Positions 47,001-55,905 of a stretch of DNA of 64,000 nt are shown piece after piece. The stretch is taken from contig JADLSH010000249.1 in the NCBI GenBank assembly GCA_016169945.1, forward strand, positions 3,620,001-3,684,000. Reading direction: 5' to 3'. How positions within the stretch are numbered: position 1 is the first letter of the stretch; every line of letters starts with the position of its first letter. The notes beneath the pieces are model-generated. The model did no database searches. It had not been told where the DNA came from and worked only from the letters and a program-made list of their open reading frames with translations. The stretch is from Trachythela sp. YZ-2020. Its lineage: Eukaryota > Cnidaria > Anthozoa > Malacalcyonacea > Clavulariidae. Position numbers and translations under genes: made by a program.

Positions 47001-50000
47001 ATGGGAAACGGAACTATTTGCAAAGTCGAAGGTAGATCATTTGAGAGTATAACCGTTTTTACGTTTAAATATTACGGGGTTTTTGGAAGTTGCAAAGAGA
47101 ATGCTGCAAAGAGCTGTTGGTAAAGCTGTTATTGTATATACTGGGCATTAATATTCATGCTAAAAGTGGTAATTATATAGCTATTTCAACTAAATTTGCT
47201 ACTTAAACTCACTGATCTAATAATAGACTGGATATAGCTTCTATACCTATGAAAAATGAAGCCAAAATCAATCGGCGCAAATTTACTTCCGGTTACCACT
47301 TTGCAGCGAAAACAATATGGAGTTGTATAGGGAAATGAGTCGGCGAGGCTGGTTTTTCACAATTTTGAGGCATTTCCAAGCGCTGGACTAAACCGTTCGT
47401 CTTGTAATGAAAAGAACAGGATATTTTCTTACTTTTGGAGAGATACTGTTGTAGATTTCGGTAAAAAATCACCGCTAAAGACGTTTGACAAGTTGCATAC
47501 GCGGAGTCCATTTTCGGCCAAAACTCTCTGCCAAGTGGTCTTTCATGCTGGCATTTTCGCTAAACAAATACTCTGGCTGGATAGAAACTCAAGTCGAATG
47601 GTTTAAACGAAAGGTAAGAAATGTATAATAAGCGTTTGTCTTTCTCAATCAAGCGAAAAAGTATAGAATATCGGTGTTGCTCTCGGGTTATGTTGTGCTA
47701 TGCCTATATGAACATTTATAGGAACAATAGCTTTATATCTATATTGGCTAATTGCATTTTGTATCTCAGATTGGAGTTATGGTTTTTGTTCTTGACCGAA
47801 AAATACATTTAAATAATATATAAATGGATTCGTTTCTAAAACAAGCTCTGTATCATTCATATTATAAACTGCTTCAAGTGTTTTTATGCAGAAAACAATC
47901 CAGTAGAGTCTGAGACTAGTATGGACTATGGAGCACAAGTATACACATATTAAAATGGTGTATGCCAAGTTTGACTAGTTGTCAATTCTCACATTTGAAA
48001 TTTATATTATATAGAGACTAAAACATTGAAAATAGAAAACATTAAGACATCCTGATCCACTGTTGCTGACCGCTGTGATGGCAGAGAGGTCCTGTATTAT
48101 AGAAAGTGACTTGTTGAAGTGACTGTATCATTGAACAATAAATTCTCTGTTCCTTTTCCAAAGTAGATGAACATTTTGTAATCATATGAACATGAATAGC
48201 TATGTGACTCACATTTTTAATAGTGCTGTATAAAAATTAGTTGTTTTAACATAGTATGGATAAACTGATAATTATCTTTTTACTGTACCATGCCCATGGT
48301 CTTCCCTCACCAGATTAAGACCCCTAGTAAATTCTCGTGAGCTGCTTTCCTCTCTTGTAATATTCCATAGTCTAACATTTTCAGGGTTTCTTGTAGAAGG
48401 GAGAGAAGGCCATGGGTGGGGTTGGCAAAATGTTGACCTTTTCCATAAAGTATACATTACATGTATGCAAATTAAGTGTGGAAATATATCACTTTCCCAT
48501 ATACATAAGAGTACCATAGACTGCAACTGGTTGTATTGTGTGTTCTGTTGGTTGTTCTCATGCATTTCCTTGTTGGTAACAAATACTGGTCATTAAATAT
48601 TGGTGCTTGGCAATTTGGCTTGTTTGAGGTCATTTCAAAACCACCAAGATGGTTGACATGCTACTTCATGTTTCATAAAAAATGCACAGAGTTCTACTAA
48701 TTAACCCATTGAAGGTGGATAATGCTTCCCTTGACAACTAGAATTATCTGGTGTTAGACAGAGTATCATAGGCATAGGAAGCAACTTCAAGTTGTCTTAA
48801 GGACACCTCTTCTATTAGAAAAGGGCACTTTTTCCATTGTTTTAGCTGATGATAACCATCATATTCAAGTTGATGATAACCACATATTCTAGTTGATAAA
48901 GATTATATCAGAGTGTTATAGTAAATAGAGAGTCTTGTTTAATCACCAGTGAATCGCATTGATGAAACTATCCACTTTAATACATAGGAATGGAATGAAG
49001 TAGTGTATTGGATTGCTGTAGAAAGCTCACTGTGTCTCCTCGATGTGAAAGAAGAAAATAACTATTTAAAAGTTTGCAAATCAAATTTTGATTGAGCTCA
49101 TACAACTTTGTCCCATGTCCTTTTTACAATTTTAGTATCATATCTGCATAAAAACACTTGAAGCAGTTTATAATATGAATGATACAGAGCTTGTTTTAGA
49201 AACGAATCCATTTATATATTATTTAAATGTATTTTTCGGTCAAGAACAAAAACCATAACTCCAATCTGAGATACAAAATGCAATTAGCCAATATAGATAT
49301 AAAGCTATTGTTCCTATAAATGTTCATATAGGCATAGCACAACATAACCCGAGAGCAACACCGATATTCTATACTTTTTCGCTTGATTGAGAAAGAGTGA
49401 AAGACAAACGCTTATTATACATTGCTTACCTTTCGTTTAAACCATTCGACTTGAGTTTCTATCCAGCCAGAGTATTTGTTTAGCGAAAATACCAGCATGA
49501 AAGACCACTTGGCAGAGAGTTTTGGCCGAAAATGGACTTCGCGTATGTCTTTAGCGGTGATTTTTTACCGAAATCTACAACAGTATCTCTCCAAAAGTAA
49601 GAAAATATCCTTTTCTTTTCATTACAAGACGAACGGTTTAGTCCAGCGCTTGGAAATGCCTCAAAATTGTAAAAAACCAGCCTCGCCGACTCATTTCCCT
49701 ATACAACTTCATATTGTTTTCGCTGCAAAGTGGTAACCGGAAGTAAATTTGCGCCGATTGATTTTGGCTTCATTTTTCATAGGTATAGAAGCTATATCCA
49801 GTCTATTATTATATCAGTGCTTAAACTCCACATAAAGTGGTTACACTATCTCAATGTATTTTGTTTATATTGCACATTTCTAGAATGCTCTGGTGATACT
49901 TATACATTGCTTGATAACAAAAATCGAAACGTAAAGTATAGCGGTGGTCCACAATTGTGTGATGATGGTATTTCAACGGGATGGTACAGATTTGTTGGTG

Positions 50001-50266
50001 ATGCGGGAACTCAGATCTCGTCGACATGTGTTCCGAGAGTTAACACAAACATTCGAAAATGTTCCACTGATGGTGTTTCGTGGTTGAATGGAGCTCATCC
50101 TTCTGTCAGTGAAGGGAAAGTCACACGTACGGTGTGCTTCAGTTGGAGCAGCAGTTGTTGTAGTTTGCAGAAAGATATTGAAGTAGTCAACTGTGGATTC
50201 TTTTATATCTACAAACTGGTATCTACAATTTCTTGCTCTTATCGATATTGTGGAACTGTTGTGTGA
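30009..50266 (+). CDS. Secreted PAN / cbEGF / D8C mosaic protein (multi-exon gene)
   Basis: Joined exons are 30009-30156, 40706-40929, 41099-41108, 43995-44117, 44839-44964, 45105-45227, (45309-45431 doubtful), 46903-47031 and 49884-50266. All phases match and the product is about 421 residues. Residues 1-27 are a signal peptide (hydrophobic [12 protein letters not shown], likely cut after FNA). Residues 50-124 are a PAN/Apple-like module with cysteines at 71, 75, 81 and 98. Four EGF modules follow, each starting D-[VI]-D-E-C, the calcium-binding type. The last 127 residues are a D8C domain as in uromodulin, GP2 and OIT3. There is no zona pellucida domain and no membrane anchor, so it is probably secreted; a recognition or adhesion role is inferred. 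The introns are full of mobile elements. The intron model is predicted, not proven. Confidence 0.8.
30157..30589. repeat. Intron 1 start with repeat family R modules
   Basis: TTCCTGTAGTAACATTGAAT near 30303, TAAGGATGACTCTTACTAGA near 30326 and TTCTAAACTG near 30411 belong to the dispersed repeats also at 28400-29100 and 40440-40650. Confidence 0.5.
30590..30741. mobile_element. 152-bp palindromic MITE, TA-flanked (family A-like)
   Basis: CAGGGTGTCTAAAAAAAAAG followed by TGAACCCTTTGAAA returns inverted as TTTCAAAGCGTTCACTTTTT with TTTGATACACCCTG. TA lies on both sides (30588-30589 and 30742-30743). It inserted exactly at the TA bordering the giant element that begins at 30744. Confidence 0.9.
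31609..32820. other. Core of the giant element, nothing recognised
   Basis: No coding or repeat signature was found here. Confidence 0.35.
32821..33545. mobile_element. Fold-back element with a central 21-bp tandem repeat
   Basis: TTAACAAATAAATATGGTCT and the block TGTCCGAGTCAACCTCGTAG return inverted at 33545 and about 33463. The arms are about 190 bp and the match is imperfect. The centre holds a 21-bp tandem repeat. Confidence 0.75.
33088..33169 (+). repeat. 21-bp tandem repeat, about 4 copies
   Basis: The unit is ATATCGAGCGAGCTTAGCTC plus C; the last copy has diverged (TCTAAATCGAGCG). It sits at the centre of the fold-back. Confidence 0.9.
33672..33696. repeat. (AT)n microsatellite
   Basis: It borders the first hammerhead-containing segment. 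Other AT runs border the array at 34617-34630, 38021-38051 and 38262-38286. Confidence 0.9.
33703..33746 (-). ncRNA. Hammerhead ribozyme, copy 1 (Penelope-like element flank)
   Basis: On the minus strand the 44-nt motif has stem I CTGCA/TGCAG, the core CTGACGA, stem II GCCGT-TGA-ACGGC, GAA, and a short stem III in ACATGCATGT followed by the cleavage base C. It lies downstream of the GIY-YIG coding remnant on the same strand, as expected for the terminal repeat of a Penelope-like element. The sequence is identical in all five copies in this window. Confidence 0.9.
33747..34109 (-). repeat. Penelope-like element 3' flank
   Basis: It contains CGAGGTCACTCGCATCTAGA in inverted form and TATTTATACACCATACT, shared with the direct array downstream, then CATCTGTAAAAGAATCATCA, shared with the hairpin at 38117-38262. 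Confidence 0.55.
34110..34626 (-). pseudogene. Penelope-like element, C-terminal GIY-YIG endonuclease remnant
   Basis: On the minus strand, [15 protein letters not shown] is followed by [13 protein letters not shown] and [20 protein letters not shown], then [13 protein letters not shown]. After a frame change near 34315 comes [14 protein letters not shown], then [18 protein letters not shown]. The cysteine-rich lead-in, the YIG motif with the following R, and the SKRCNLC...LLNKR...S.CRH..KF tail are specific to the endonuclease of Penelope-like retroelements. That enzyme nicks target DNA for priming. The reverse transcriptase part is missing: the copy ends at about 34626 in an AT run. It is 5'-truncated and frameshifted. 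Confidence 0.87.
34757..34800 (+). ncRNA. Hammerhead ribozyme, copy 2
   Basis: Same 44-nt motif: core CTGACGA, stem II GCCGT/ACGGC, GAAA, short stem III, and cleavage expected after GTC within CATGTC|TGCAG. Confidence 0.93.
35047..35160. repeat. Left subterminal GC-rich repeats of the TIR element
   Basis: Repeated CCCGCGGT and CTGCCCGGAGG words stand out against an AT-rich background. They may be transposase binding sites. Confidence 0.65.
37195..37298. repeat. Right subterminal repeats of the TIR element
   Basis: About four copies of a 21-bp unit, ACCCGCTAACCGCACGCACG plus G, with slightly changed ends. Confidence 0.85.
37373..37416 (+). ncRNA. Hammerhead ribozyme, copy 3
   Basis: Identical 44-nt motif, just downstream of the TIR element's right end. 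It is followed by a partial repeat of CATGCATGTCTGCAGATTTG at 37438. Confidence 0.93.
37688..37731 (+). ncRNA. Hammerhead ribozyme, copy 4
   Basis: Identical 44-nt motif in an uninterrupted unit. Confidence 0.93.
37969..38012 (+). ncRNA. Hammerhead ribozyme, copy 5
   Basis: Identical 44-nt motif in the last unit, which runs into an AT microsatellite at 38021. Confidence 0.93.
38117..38262. repeat. Long perfect hairpin (arms about 65 bp)
   Basis: TTTTTCGCTTACCTCAAAAC, TTGTCTGCAACAGGCTGTTT and CATCTGTAAAAGAATCATC are followed by their complement, with a short duplicated CATCTGTAAAAGAATCATC at the tip. AT microsatellites lie to the right. Confidence 0.9.
38263..39218. other. Core of the giant element with one hairpin, no gene
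   Basis: Apart from the hairpin at 38738-38858, nothing was recognised. Short open frames near 38330-38560 show no domain. Confidence 0.4.
38738..38858. repeat. Hairpin with CTCCGCTCGGGG / CTCGCTCCGGG segments
   Basis: TATCATTTATAGACCC and GGCAAAATATTACCC are inverted at GGGTAATATTTCGCC and GGGTCTATAAATGATA. Between the sub-arms are CTCCGCTCGGGG on one side and CTCGCTCCGGG on the other. Confidence 0.8.
39459..39993. mobile_element. TIR element inside the right arm of the giant fold-back
   Basis: CAGGGTTCGTGC and GCACGAACCCTG are inverted ends. The left arm of the giant element lacks this segment. The interior repeats TCAAGGAGTAATTAAGGAG and TTCAAGGAGTATTTAAGGA on both sides, themselves partly inverted or repeated. 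The target duplication is unclear (GAG at both borders). Confidence 0.75.
40443..40705. repeat. Repeat family R module before exon 2
   Basis: TCTAAAATATCC, TCAAGAGGTCCAGTCAAGG and GATCAAGTGTTATTACAGGA belong to the dispersed repeats at 28400-29100 and 30300-30560. The 3' end supplies the pyrimidine tract TTTTTTACACAG of the exon 2 acceptor. Confidence 0.5.
40706..40929 (+). CDS. Exon 2: PAN/Apple-like domain
   Basis: The acceptor is TTTTTACACAG and the donor is TTG|GTAAGA. It reads [15 protein letters not shown], then [18 protein letters not shown] and WFFYEDLL. The spacing of the four cysteines (C-x3-C-x5-C, then one 17 residues on) and the final W..Y matches short PAN modules that bind protein or sugar ligands. 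It begins in phase 1 and ends in phase 0. Confidence 0.8.
41099..41108 (+). CDS. Exon 3: 10-nt microexon
   Basis: GTCACAGAAG lies between CCACATAG and GTAAGC. It adds V-T-E plus one base, turning the phase 0 end of exon 2 into the phase 1 start needed by the EGF exons. The end of EGF exon 46903-47031 also reads V-E-G, a similar linker. Without it the PAN exon cannot join in frame. Confidence 0.62.
41395..41925. repeat. Microsatellite region built on TGGTATGGCA / GGCAT units
   Basis: About 530 bp of imperfect TATGGTGTGG, GGTATGGCAT and, at 41737-41780, pure GGCAT repeats. It abuts the 3' end of the LINE at 41926, so it may be the expanded tail of that element. Confidence 0.88.
41926..43890 (-). 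pseudogene. L2-like LINE, broken, in an intron
   Basis: Minus-strand pieces, in order, are an endonuclease C-terminus ([15 protein letters not shown] near 43840), a linker with [20 protein letters not shown] (43620-43560), RT start ([32 protein letters not shown] at 43169-42921), a later RT part ([17 protein letters not shown] at 42770) and the C-terminal [20 protein letters not shown] block at 42200-42140. The catalytic YADD segment is missing between 42921 and 42791. The 3' end has GTAAAGCGCT...AGCGCTCTAGAAATGTAAAT, an L2-type tail. The copy is dead and lies within the intron between the microexon and the first EGF exon. Confidence 0.85.
43995..44117 (+). CDS. Exon 4: calcium-binding EGF module 1
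   Basis: Acceptor ATATTTCAG, donor CACAG|GTGCC, 123 nt, phase 1-1. It reads (D)[17 protein letters not shown], then [19 protein letters not shown]. All six cysteines are present, and C-x-N-x4-Y-x-C-x-C is the asparagine beta-hydroxylation consensus of calcium-binding EGF domains. Confidence 0.88.
44118..44838. other. Intron, nothing recognised
   Basis: A poly-G run lies at 44678-44690. No other feature was found. Confidence 0.5.
44839..44964 (+). CDS. Exon 5: calcium-binding EGF module 2
   Basis: Acceptor TTTACTAG, donor CACAG|GTATT, 126 nt, phase 1-1. It has (D)[18 protein letters not shown], then [19 protein letters not shown], with six cysteines and the hydroxylation consensus. Confidence 0.88.
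45105..45227 (+). CDS. Exon 6: calcium-binding EGF module 3
   Basis: Acceptor GTGTTTCAG, donor CACAG|GTAATA, 123 nt, phase 1-1. (D)[17 protein letters not shown] and [18 protein letters not shown]. It is very close to the next exon (45309-45431), suggesting tandem exon duplication. Confidence 0.88.
45309..45431 (+). pseudogene. Probable dead EGF exon (donor lost)
   Basis: Acceptor TTTACCAG is intact and the six cysteines remain ([12 protein letters not shown], then [20 protein letters not shown]). The donor, however, reads CACAG|ATATGT instead of CACAG|GT, and the conserved aromatic before the fifth cysteine is serine. Read-through would run on to a stop near 45629. It is probably skipped, or gives a truncated alternative end. 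Confidence 0.65.
45785..46350. mobile_element. 566-bp MITE, TA-flanked (family A, copy 2)
   Basis: CAGGGTGTATAAAAAGAAGG followed by TAATCCAA, and the inverted GTTGGATTACC...TTTATACAGCCTG, with TA on both sides (45783-45784 and 46351-46352). It shares termini with 3484-3863 but has a different interior. Confidence 0.85.
46353..46902. other. Intron, nothing firm
   Basis: A short open frame near 46430-46580 ([20 protein letters not shown]) lacks clear splice sites and was left uncalled. Confidence 0.35.
46903..47031 (+). CDS. Exon 7: calcium-binding EGF module 4
   Basis: Acceptor TTATCATTTCAG, donor GAAG|GTAGAT, 129 nt, phase 1-1. (D)[17 protein letters not shown] and [19 protein letters not shown], ending with the linker V-E-G that leads into the D8C exon. 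Confidence 0.88.
47210..49819. mobile_element. 2.6-kb fold-back element with 8-bp target duplication
   Basis: CACTGATCTAATAATAGACT at 47210 returns inverted at 49819. CTTAAACT is directly repeated on both sides (47202-47209 and 49820-49827). Arms of about 680 bp (to 47891, from 49146) share CTTCTATACCTATGAAAAAT, GTCGGCGAGGCTGG and GCTTCAAGTG. The middle (47892-49145) is unique. It lies wholly within the last intron, 64 bp before the D8C exon. Confidence 0.87.
49884..50266 (+). CDS. Exon 8: D8C (uromodulin/GP2/OIT3-type) domain and stop
   Basis: Acceptor CACATTTCTAG, phase 1 start, TGA at 50264-50266. It reads [68 protein letters not shown] and [12 protein letters not shown], ending [10 protein letters not shown]. 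The GWYRF-G-AG, WLNGAHP and V.R.VCF motifs define the D8C domain, which is rich in disulfides and extracellular. In vertebrate uromodulin and GP2 it precedes a zona pellucida domain; here the protein stops after it. Confidence 0.92.
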
Positions 50267-50588
50267 AATCGGAATTGAGTAAACTAAAGTTTCGAATCAT
50301 TTCTTAAAATTAATCGGTTGTTGTAATGTTGAGTTACTGTGAAGTTATTTTTAGTCATGGGATTACGGGATGTAGTCTGAATACAGACAACATATAATAT
50401 GTCGAACATATAAAATATAGCTCGATTATTTGAAAAATAAGCTAATATAGTGTGAAGTTGATAGTAAGTTTGTTACATTTGTATACCCATGAATTTCCTA
50501 AAATATAATGACCTTAAGATTGACGTTTACGGGCAGCTAGAGTTATCCTATAAAATATTATCCAATAGAGCACGATATTAATTTAATG

Positions 50589-50594
50589 AATAAA
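50589..50594 (+). terminator. Candidate polyadenylation signal
   Basis: AATAAA lies 323 bp after the stop codon. It is the first exact match I noticed downstream, but nothing else confirms its use. Confidence 0.35.
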
Positions 50595-50633
50595 TAAGCC
50601 GCACTTAGGAATTACATACCTCCGACAGCATAT

Positions 50634-50814
50634 AGACCACTTTCATAATTCAGATGAGTTTAAATATTATTTTATGTGCATCTTAATAAGCCTCATTGAC
50701 CTCGTTCATGTTAATAAATTCTATTCAATTTCAGTCACAGAAACGAGGCTGGTAAGGCTAATTAAGATGCACATAAAATAATATTTAAACTCATCTGAAT
50801 TATGAAAGTGGTCT
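50634..50814. mobile_element. 181-bp palindromic MITE
   Basis: AGACCACTTTCATAATTCAG with ATGAGTTTAAATATTATTTT and GTGCATCTTAAT returns perfectly inverted at 50757-50814. The arms are about 56 bp with a unique loop. It is non-coding. Confidence 0.88.
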
Positions 50815-51753
50815 GTTAAGTCATGTTTTCTCGTTTATACGTGTCTCTAGCAGGCAAAAGCTTTTTAATACTTCGTTATTGCATGTAATATGCATTGTTG
50901 AATCACAATGGAAACATATTCTTTTCTATAATCGGAATTTTCCTGGCAGCAAAATGTAAACAAGATAAGGGTCTTTTCGTGCATAATTATACATGCATTC
51001 ACTAATTACGCATTCAAATCCCTGTAGGCTATCCTACCTCAACCAATCTAGTGTAGTGATCAGTCAAGCCCTGCGGATGACATTGATATTGTTTAAATCA
51101 GTGAAAAGAGGCAACACGCTAATCTTTCTGTACATCTGCAATGTCTCTGAAATTGAAATACTGTACAAACATGGCTTATCCAGCTTTGGGATGTTATTAC
51201 GCATTATTTACATGTAGACCTTTCATCAAGCTATTTAACATTATATGGTATTATTTGCACATTTCCGTTATAATATTACCCAGGATAATCTAATATGCAT
51301 AGATTCGTAAAAATCTCGTTATTTGTAGGTTTACATGGCGATAAATATAATTATTTTGTATTCGTTGGAAATTTGTTAAAGTAGTAGTCAAGTCCCTTCC
51401 GCTCATGCGCGCGTATTGTTTACATCACTATTATACAATATTTTCAAATTCAATCTTATAAGAGATTTTCAAAGTAAACCTTTAGTTTTCGCTTTGTGCA
51501 GGACACCAGGTCACGCATATGGATTGGATGTCCCGATTGTAGAATAAAAATTGATATATTTTACCGAAGTATAATTAATACATTTCAAAGTCACGAGCGC
51601 GGTTTCATCTTTTAATAGTTGTCTAAAAGCCACTCTATTGTCAGTCTTGGTGTTAAATTATTGGTTCTTGCCATGGCTGACATTTCTCCAAACAAATAGA
51701 GACTTTCGTCGCTTGTCTTTCAGCAAACCAACTATTTCGTTGGTCTTTCACCC
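50815..51753. other. AT-rich intergenic stretch, nothing recognised
   Basis: No gene or repeat was supported. Confidence 0.4.
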
Positions 51754-51935
<182 letters not shown>

Positions 51936-52290
51936 CAGGGGTGCTTATTATCCTTACTTGCAGCTGAGAGCTAAGCTGAAATGCGAAGGACACAGCTCAA
52001 CGTGACCAAGTCGAAGGCTTTCTAGGGCGCATATGGCAGCCACCTTTTGCTCGCCATCACGGAGCACAGCTACGGTGGAAAGTGCCAGTTAGGGGTTAAA
52101 CCCAACCCACCCTGTCAACATTCCCTGTGGGAGGAAACCGGATTACCCGGAGAAAACCCACGACATTCGGCGGAGCGTTGACTAACTCTTTTCACATAGC
52201 TATCATAAGTCGTCCCTAACGGGACTTGAACCCACGATATCAGAGGTGAAAGGCGCGTACTCTGACGATTGCGCCACCGAAGCCCCAGCT
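51936..52290 (-). mobile_element. tRNA-derived SINE
   Basis: On the minus strand the head (52283-52212) has a pol III A box TGGCGCAATCG (52276-52266) and B box GGTTCAAGTCC (52232-52222) in tRNA spacing. The acceptor stem is not preserved, so it is not a tRNA gene. A body with GGGTTTTCTCCGGGTAATCC and GGTTTCCTCCCACAGGGAA follows, then the tetranucleotide tail. The same body core is at 59060-59165. Such cores are shared by broad SINE superfamilies; I do not name one. Confidence 0.87.
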
Positions 52291-53090
52291 GTATTGTATA
52301 AGTAGAGCAAGCACACAATGGTGAATTCCTTTCAAAAAAATATCAAAGCCCAACAAGCGTACTTGTCCGTTGGGACCATAGGGCTTAGGGCGTAGCAATA
52401 TGTTCAACAAAATTCTCTATTGTGTTTGCCCTATTTCGAATATGGTGGTGGCTATTGTGAAATCTACTATTTAAAACCAGACATTGTTTGAATAAGTATA
52501 ATAAGCATTAACAAAACCAAAAAAATTAGAAATCGAAAAGGCTTTGTTTGCAATAGTTTGCACTCCTTTTTAACAAATAAAGTCCCGAAACTGGTACGTT
52601 GTTTTCCCGGTTGCATGCTATTTGATGATAATTTTGAAAGTTGTATATAAAAAGATTATCATTTATATATAATTTAGCAACACAGTGGGGTAGAATGGAC
52701 TTGATTGGTGCTATGAGGTCCCGTTTGCTTAATTGTATTTTGAAACAAATTTATATATAGTGTGTATAATTGACTTAAAAAAACATTATTTAGTTTTAGC
52801 CATGAAAACGAACATGAATTTAAGTGTAAAGAACATTTACGTTTTACAACGTGAATTTGGGTCTTACACTCGCACAGATATAGATAACCACTGTAGTATT
52901 TAACCTTGTATGTATATTGATGTTAAATAAATGAGTTACAAACTAATGTGTCCTTTCATTCATATGTTTTGCAACTTTCTCCTCCGCACGTTCACGCATG
53001 AAATAGTTAGTGCGCTATCACTGGTTTCGTCGGTAAATTTACAATCAATATTTTGGGACTGTATCTTGCTTTTACAATTTATTAAAAATC
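52291..53090. other. AT-rich stretch between SINE and LINE
   Basis: Nothing was recognised. Confidence 0.4.
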
Positions 53091-53381
53091 TCGATCTCGC
53101 TTTATTATTTTATTATTATTTAATCTTATTTGAGAACGGTAACCCTTCAGATCTAATATCATCTGATTTCCAAGGGGCCGTTACCGAAATACAATAACTG
53201 AAAAACAAACTATATACAAATTATACTATTCTAACTGAATAGACAAATTATTTACAAACAAAAATAAAAAAATAGGTTCTAGTCACTGTTCACACGTTTC
53301 GTCCCATCATTATAATCGGCTCGAGAGAATTGTTTTATTTGCCGAATAGAAACGCCGTTCGCTTTAGCGGCTTTCGGGAGG

Positions 53382-54590
53382 CTATTCCACAGACTTACCG
53401 CTGAATAACTTTGGAAGAGCAAAATCAACATAATTATTACGTAGGCTGTAATTGTCGTTTCTATTAATATTAAACATGCTAGATATGCTGTCTGGGAGTT
53501 GCTTGTTTTTAACTTTATGCATAAATGTTAATTTATGAGATCTCCTTCTTTCAGCTAATTGTTGCCAGCCAAGTTCGGTTAGCATATCGCTTATTCTTGT
53601 ATCGAACGGTTTCCCTGTAATTACTCTTGCTGCTCTATTTTGCATTTTCTGTAATTTTTCTTGCAGGTAAACACTACAGTTGTCCCAAACTAAACTGCAA
53701 TAGTCAAAATAAGGCAATACTATAGCTTTATAAACGTTTTCTAAAATTGGTGTAGGAATATATTTCTTCATTCGTCGTAACATTCCAATACCTTTTGAAG
53801 CCTTATTAACTATGTTTTCGATCTGGTTTTTCCACGATAATTGTTCGTCAACAATTACACCTAGGGTTTTTGTACACTTTACCCTATTAATATTGGTTTC
53901 CCCAATTTTTAATTCTTGGTCGTTTTCAATTTTGGCTAGTCTTTGTCTAGACCCTATTATCGTGTATTCTGTTTTTTCTTTATTAAGAGTTAACCTGTTG
54001 GCCAACAACCACTGGTGAACTCTTTCTAAGTCTGCATTTAATTTAGTTATGACTTCATCACTTGATCTACCACTTGTCGCTAAATTTGTGTCGTCAGCGA
54101 ACATAGCAGTATTCGAATGCGAGAGACACCTCGGGAGATCGTTTATATAAACTAAAAATAACAACGGTCCCAGATTTGATCCCTGAGGCACTCCGCATCT
54201 TATGGTACGTCTACTTGACATGGTTCGTTCTATTTTACACATTTGTGTTCTATTGGACAAATACGACTTAAACCATTTTAAGGTACTAGGGCTAGCCCCA
54301 TACAGGTGTAATTTACTGAGAAGTATATCATGATCAACACAATCAAAAGCTTTCTTCAGGTCCAAAAATATTACACCATTCAAGCATCCATTGTCCATAT
54401 TAATTAACCATTTGTTGGTAGCTTGAAGGAGCGATGATTGTGTTGAGTGATTCTTTCAGAAACCTGCTTGTTCACTTGTGAGTATCTCATTGGACTCCAG
54501 ATAATCAGACAACTGCGTTGAAATAAGTTTCTCAAAAATTTTGGAAATTGCCGAGAGTATTGAAATAGGTCTATAATTAGTGCACTCAGT
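53382..54590 (-). pseudogene. LINE reverse transcriptase (palm and C-terminus)
   Basis: It starts with TNYRPISILSAISKIFEKLI and EQAGF, then a stop, then KNHSTQ. The long open part from 54398 has FLDLKKAFDCVDHDILLSKL, CGVPQGSNLGPLLFLVYIND and FADDTN, the catalytic aspartate pair, then TKTLGVIVD and the thumb and C-terminal helices to LPKLFSGKSV. It would synthesise cDNA at the target site. The part normally found before NYRPIS (KATGLDxI...P.FKKG) is absent, a deletion at the junction with the endonuclease ORF. Confidence 0.9.
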
Positions 54591-55905
54591 CGGTCCGAAT
54601 TTCAAAAGAGGAATTCACAGAGGTTATATAAGATTCTGCTTTTATGTTAGTTGCAGGTAGAGCATCAGCCAATTGAGGCCCGATATTATTGAAAAATGTA
54701 TTACAGGCATCAGCAATATGTTTAGGCTCAGTAACAGAGAGATCACTCTCAACCTGAATCTCAGTAATGTTAGTAGTTTTGGAATTTTTGTTTGTCAATG
54801 TCTTAATTGTGTTCCACATTGTTTTAGGGCTTTGATTATTTTCACTCAAGGCACTCATATAGTATTTAGTTTTCGTGTTTTTAACGATCTTGTTAACTTC
54901 ATTTCTTGCTCTTTTATACGCTTCGTGCACATTCCTTGAGCCTGATTTTACGGCTCTTTTCTTAAGATAATCTCTATTTTGCATACTTTTCTTGATGTTA
55001 TCTGTAATCCAAGGAGCATACTCACTTCTAACTTTCCGTGTTATTGGCGGTGCATGTAAATCAGCAACCGCCAAGAATTTTGATTTCCATTCTTCCCAAA
55101 GAATATTTGGGTTTGTAAGGTTTGGATGTGTTTGGAGGATTTCGTTTAAATCAGATCTAAAAGCATTAATTTCGAAGTATTTATACTGTCTTGTGTTGAC
55201 AATTTTTGGCTCTTTTCGGGGAATTGAAACTTTTCGGCAGACATAAATCATGCTGTGATCGCTTATTCCTATGTGTTCCACGCCCGAGTCAATAATCAGT
55301 TCTGGCTTGTTGCTGAATGCCAAGTCAATTAACGTACTTGAGGTTTCAGTTATTCTCGTTGGTTCCTTAATTAATTGTTCGTACTGAAATGTTTGAGCAA
55401 GATCAACAATTCTTTTTGTCTGAGGTGAAATCGTACTTTCTCTAAGATTGTTCCAGTCACAGTTGAAATCACCAATTGTGATAGCTTCCTTATTTTCAGA
55501 ATCTATTTTTGTAATACACTCCTCATAATCGCTAAACAAATCGAGACTTGTACCCGGTGGTCTATGCCACGTATTGATTAAAAACGACTTCGCTTTTGGC
55601 TTGAAGATTTCAACTGTGATTGACTCCAGATTTTCATGATCTAAGTCTGGCCGTAATTTATAGCTTATACAATTTCTGATGTAGATCGCAACACCCCCGC
55701 CTTTTCGATTTGTATCTTTACGAATAATTTCGTACCATTAAGATTTACTTCATAATCTTGTACTGTGTCGTCTAACATTGTTTCACTTAAACATATTATA
55801 TCAAACTTGCAGTTATGACTATATATCCTTAACTGATCTATATTTTTAACTAAGCTTCTGATATTTAGATGAGATATCTTGAAGCCTTTTAATTTACTTC
55901 GCTGC
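54586..55905 (-). pseudogene. LINE apurinic-type endonuclease and linker
   Basis: ISHLNIRSLVKNIDQLRIY and DIICLSETML open the domain (near 55880-55790). After a frame change near 55740, KGGGVAIYIRN, AITIGDFNCDWN (catalytic D and N), STLIDLAFS and GISDHSMIYV (catalytic SDH) follow. A linker with SEYAPWITDNIKKSMQNRDY lies at about 55025-54960. The endonuclease nicks host DNA for target-primed reverse transcription. Only the single frameshift spoils it. Confidence 0.88.

Noticed and set aside
52212..52283. A tRNA gene on the minus strand
   Set aside because: A and B boxes are present but the acceptor stem does not pair, and SINE body sequence follows directly.
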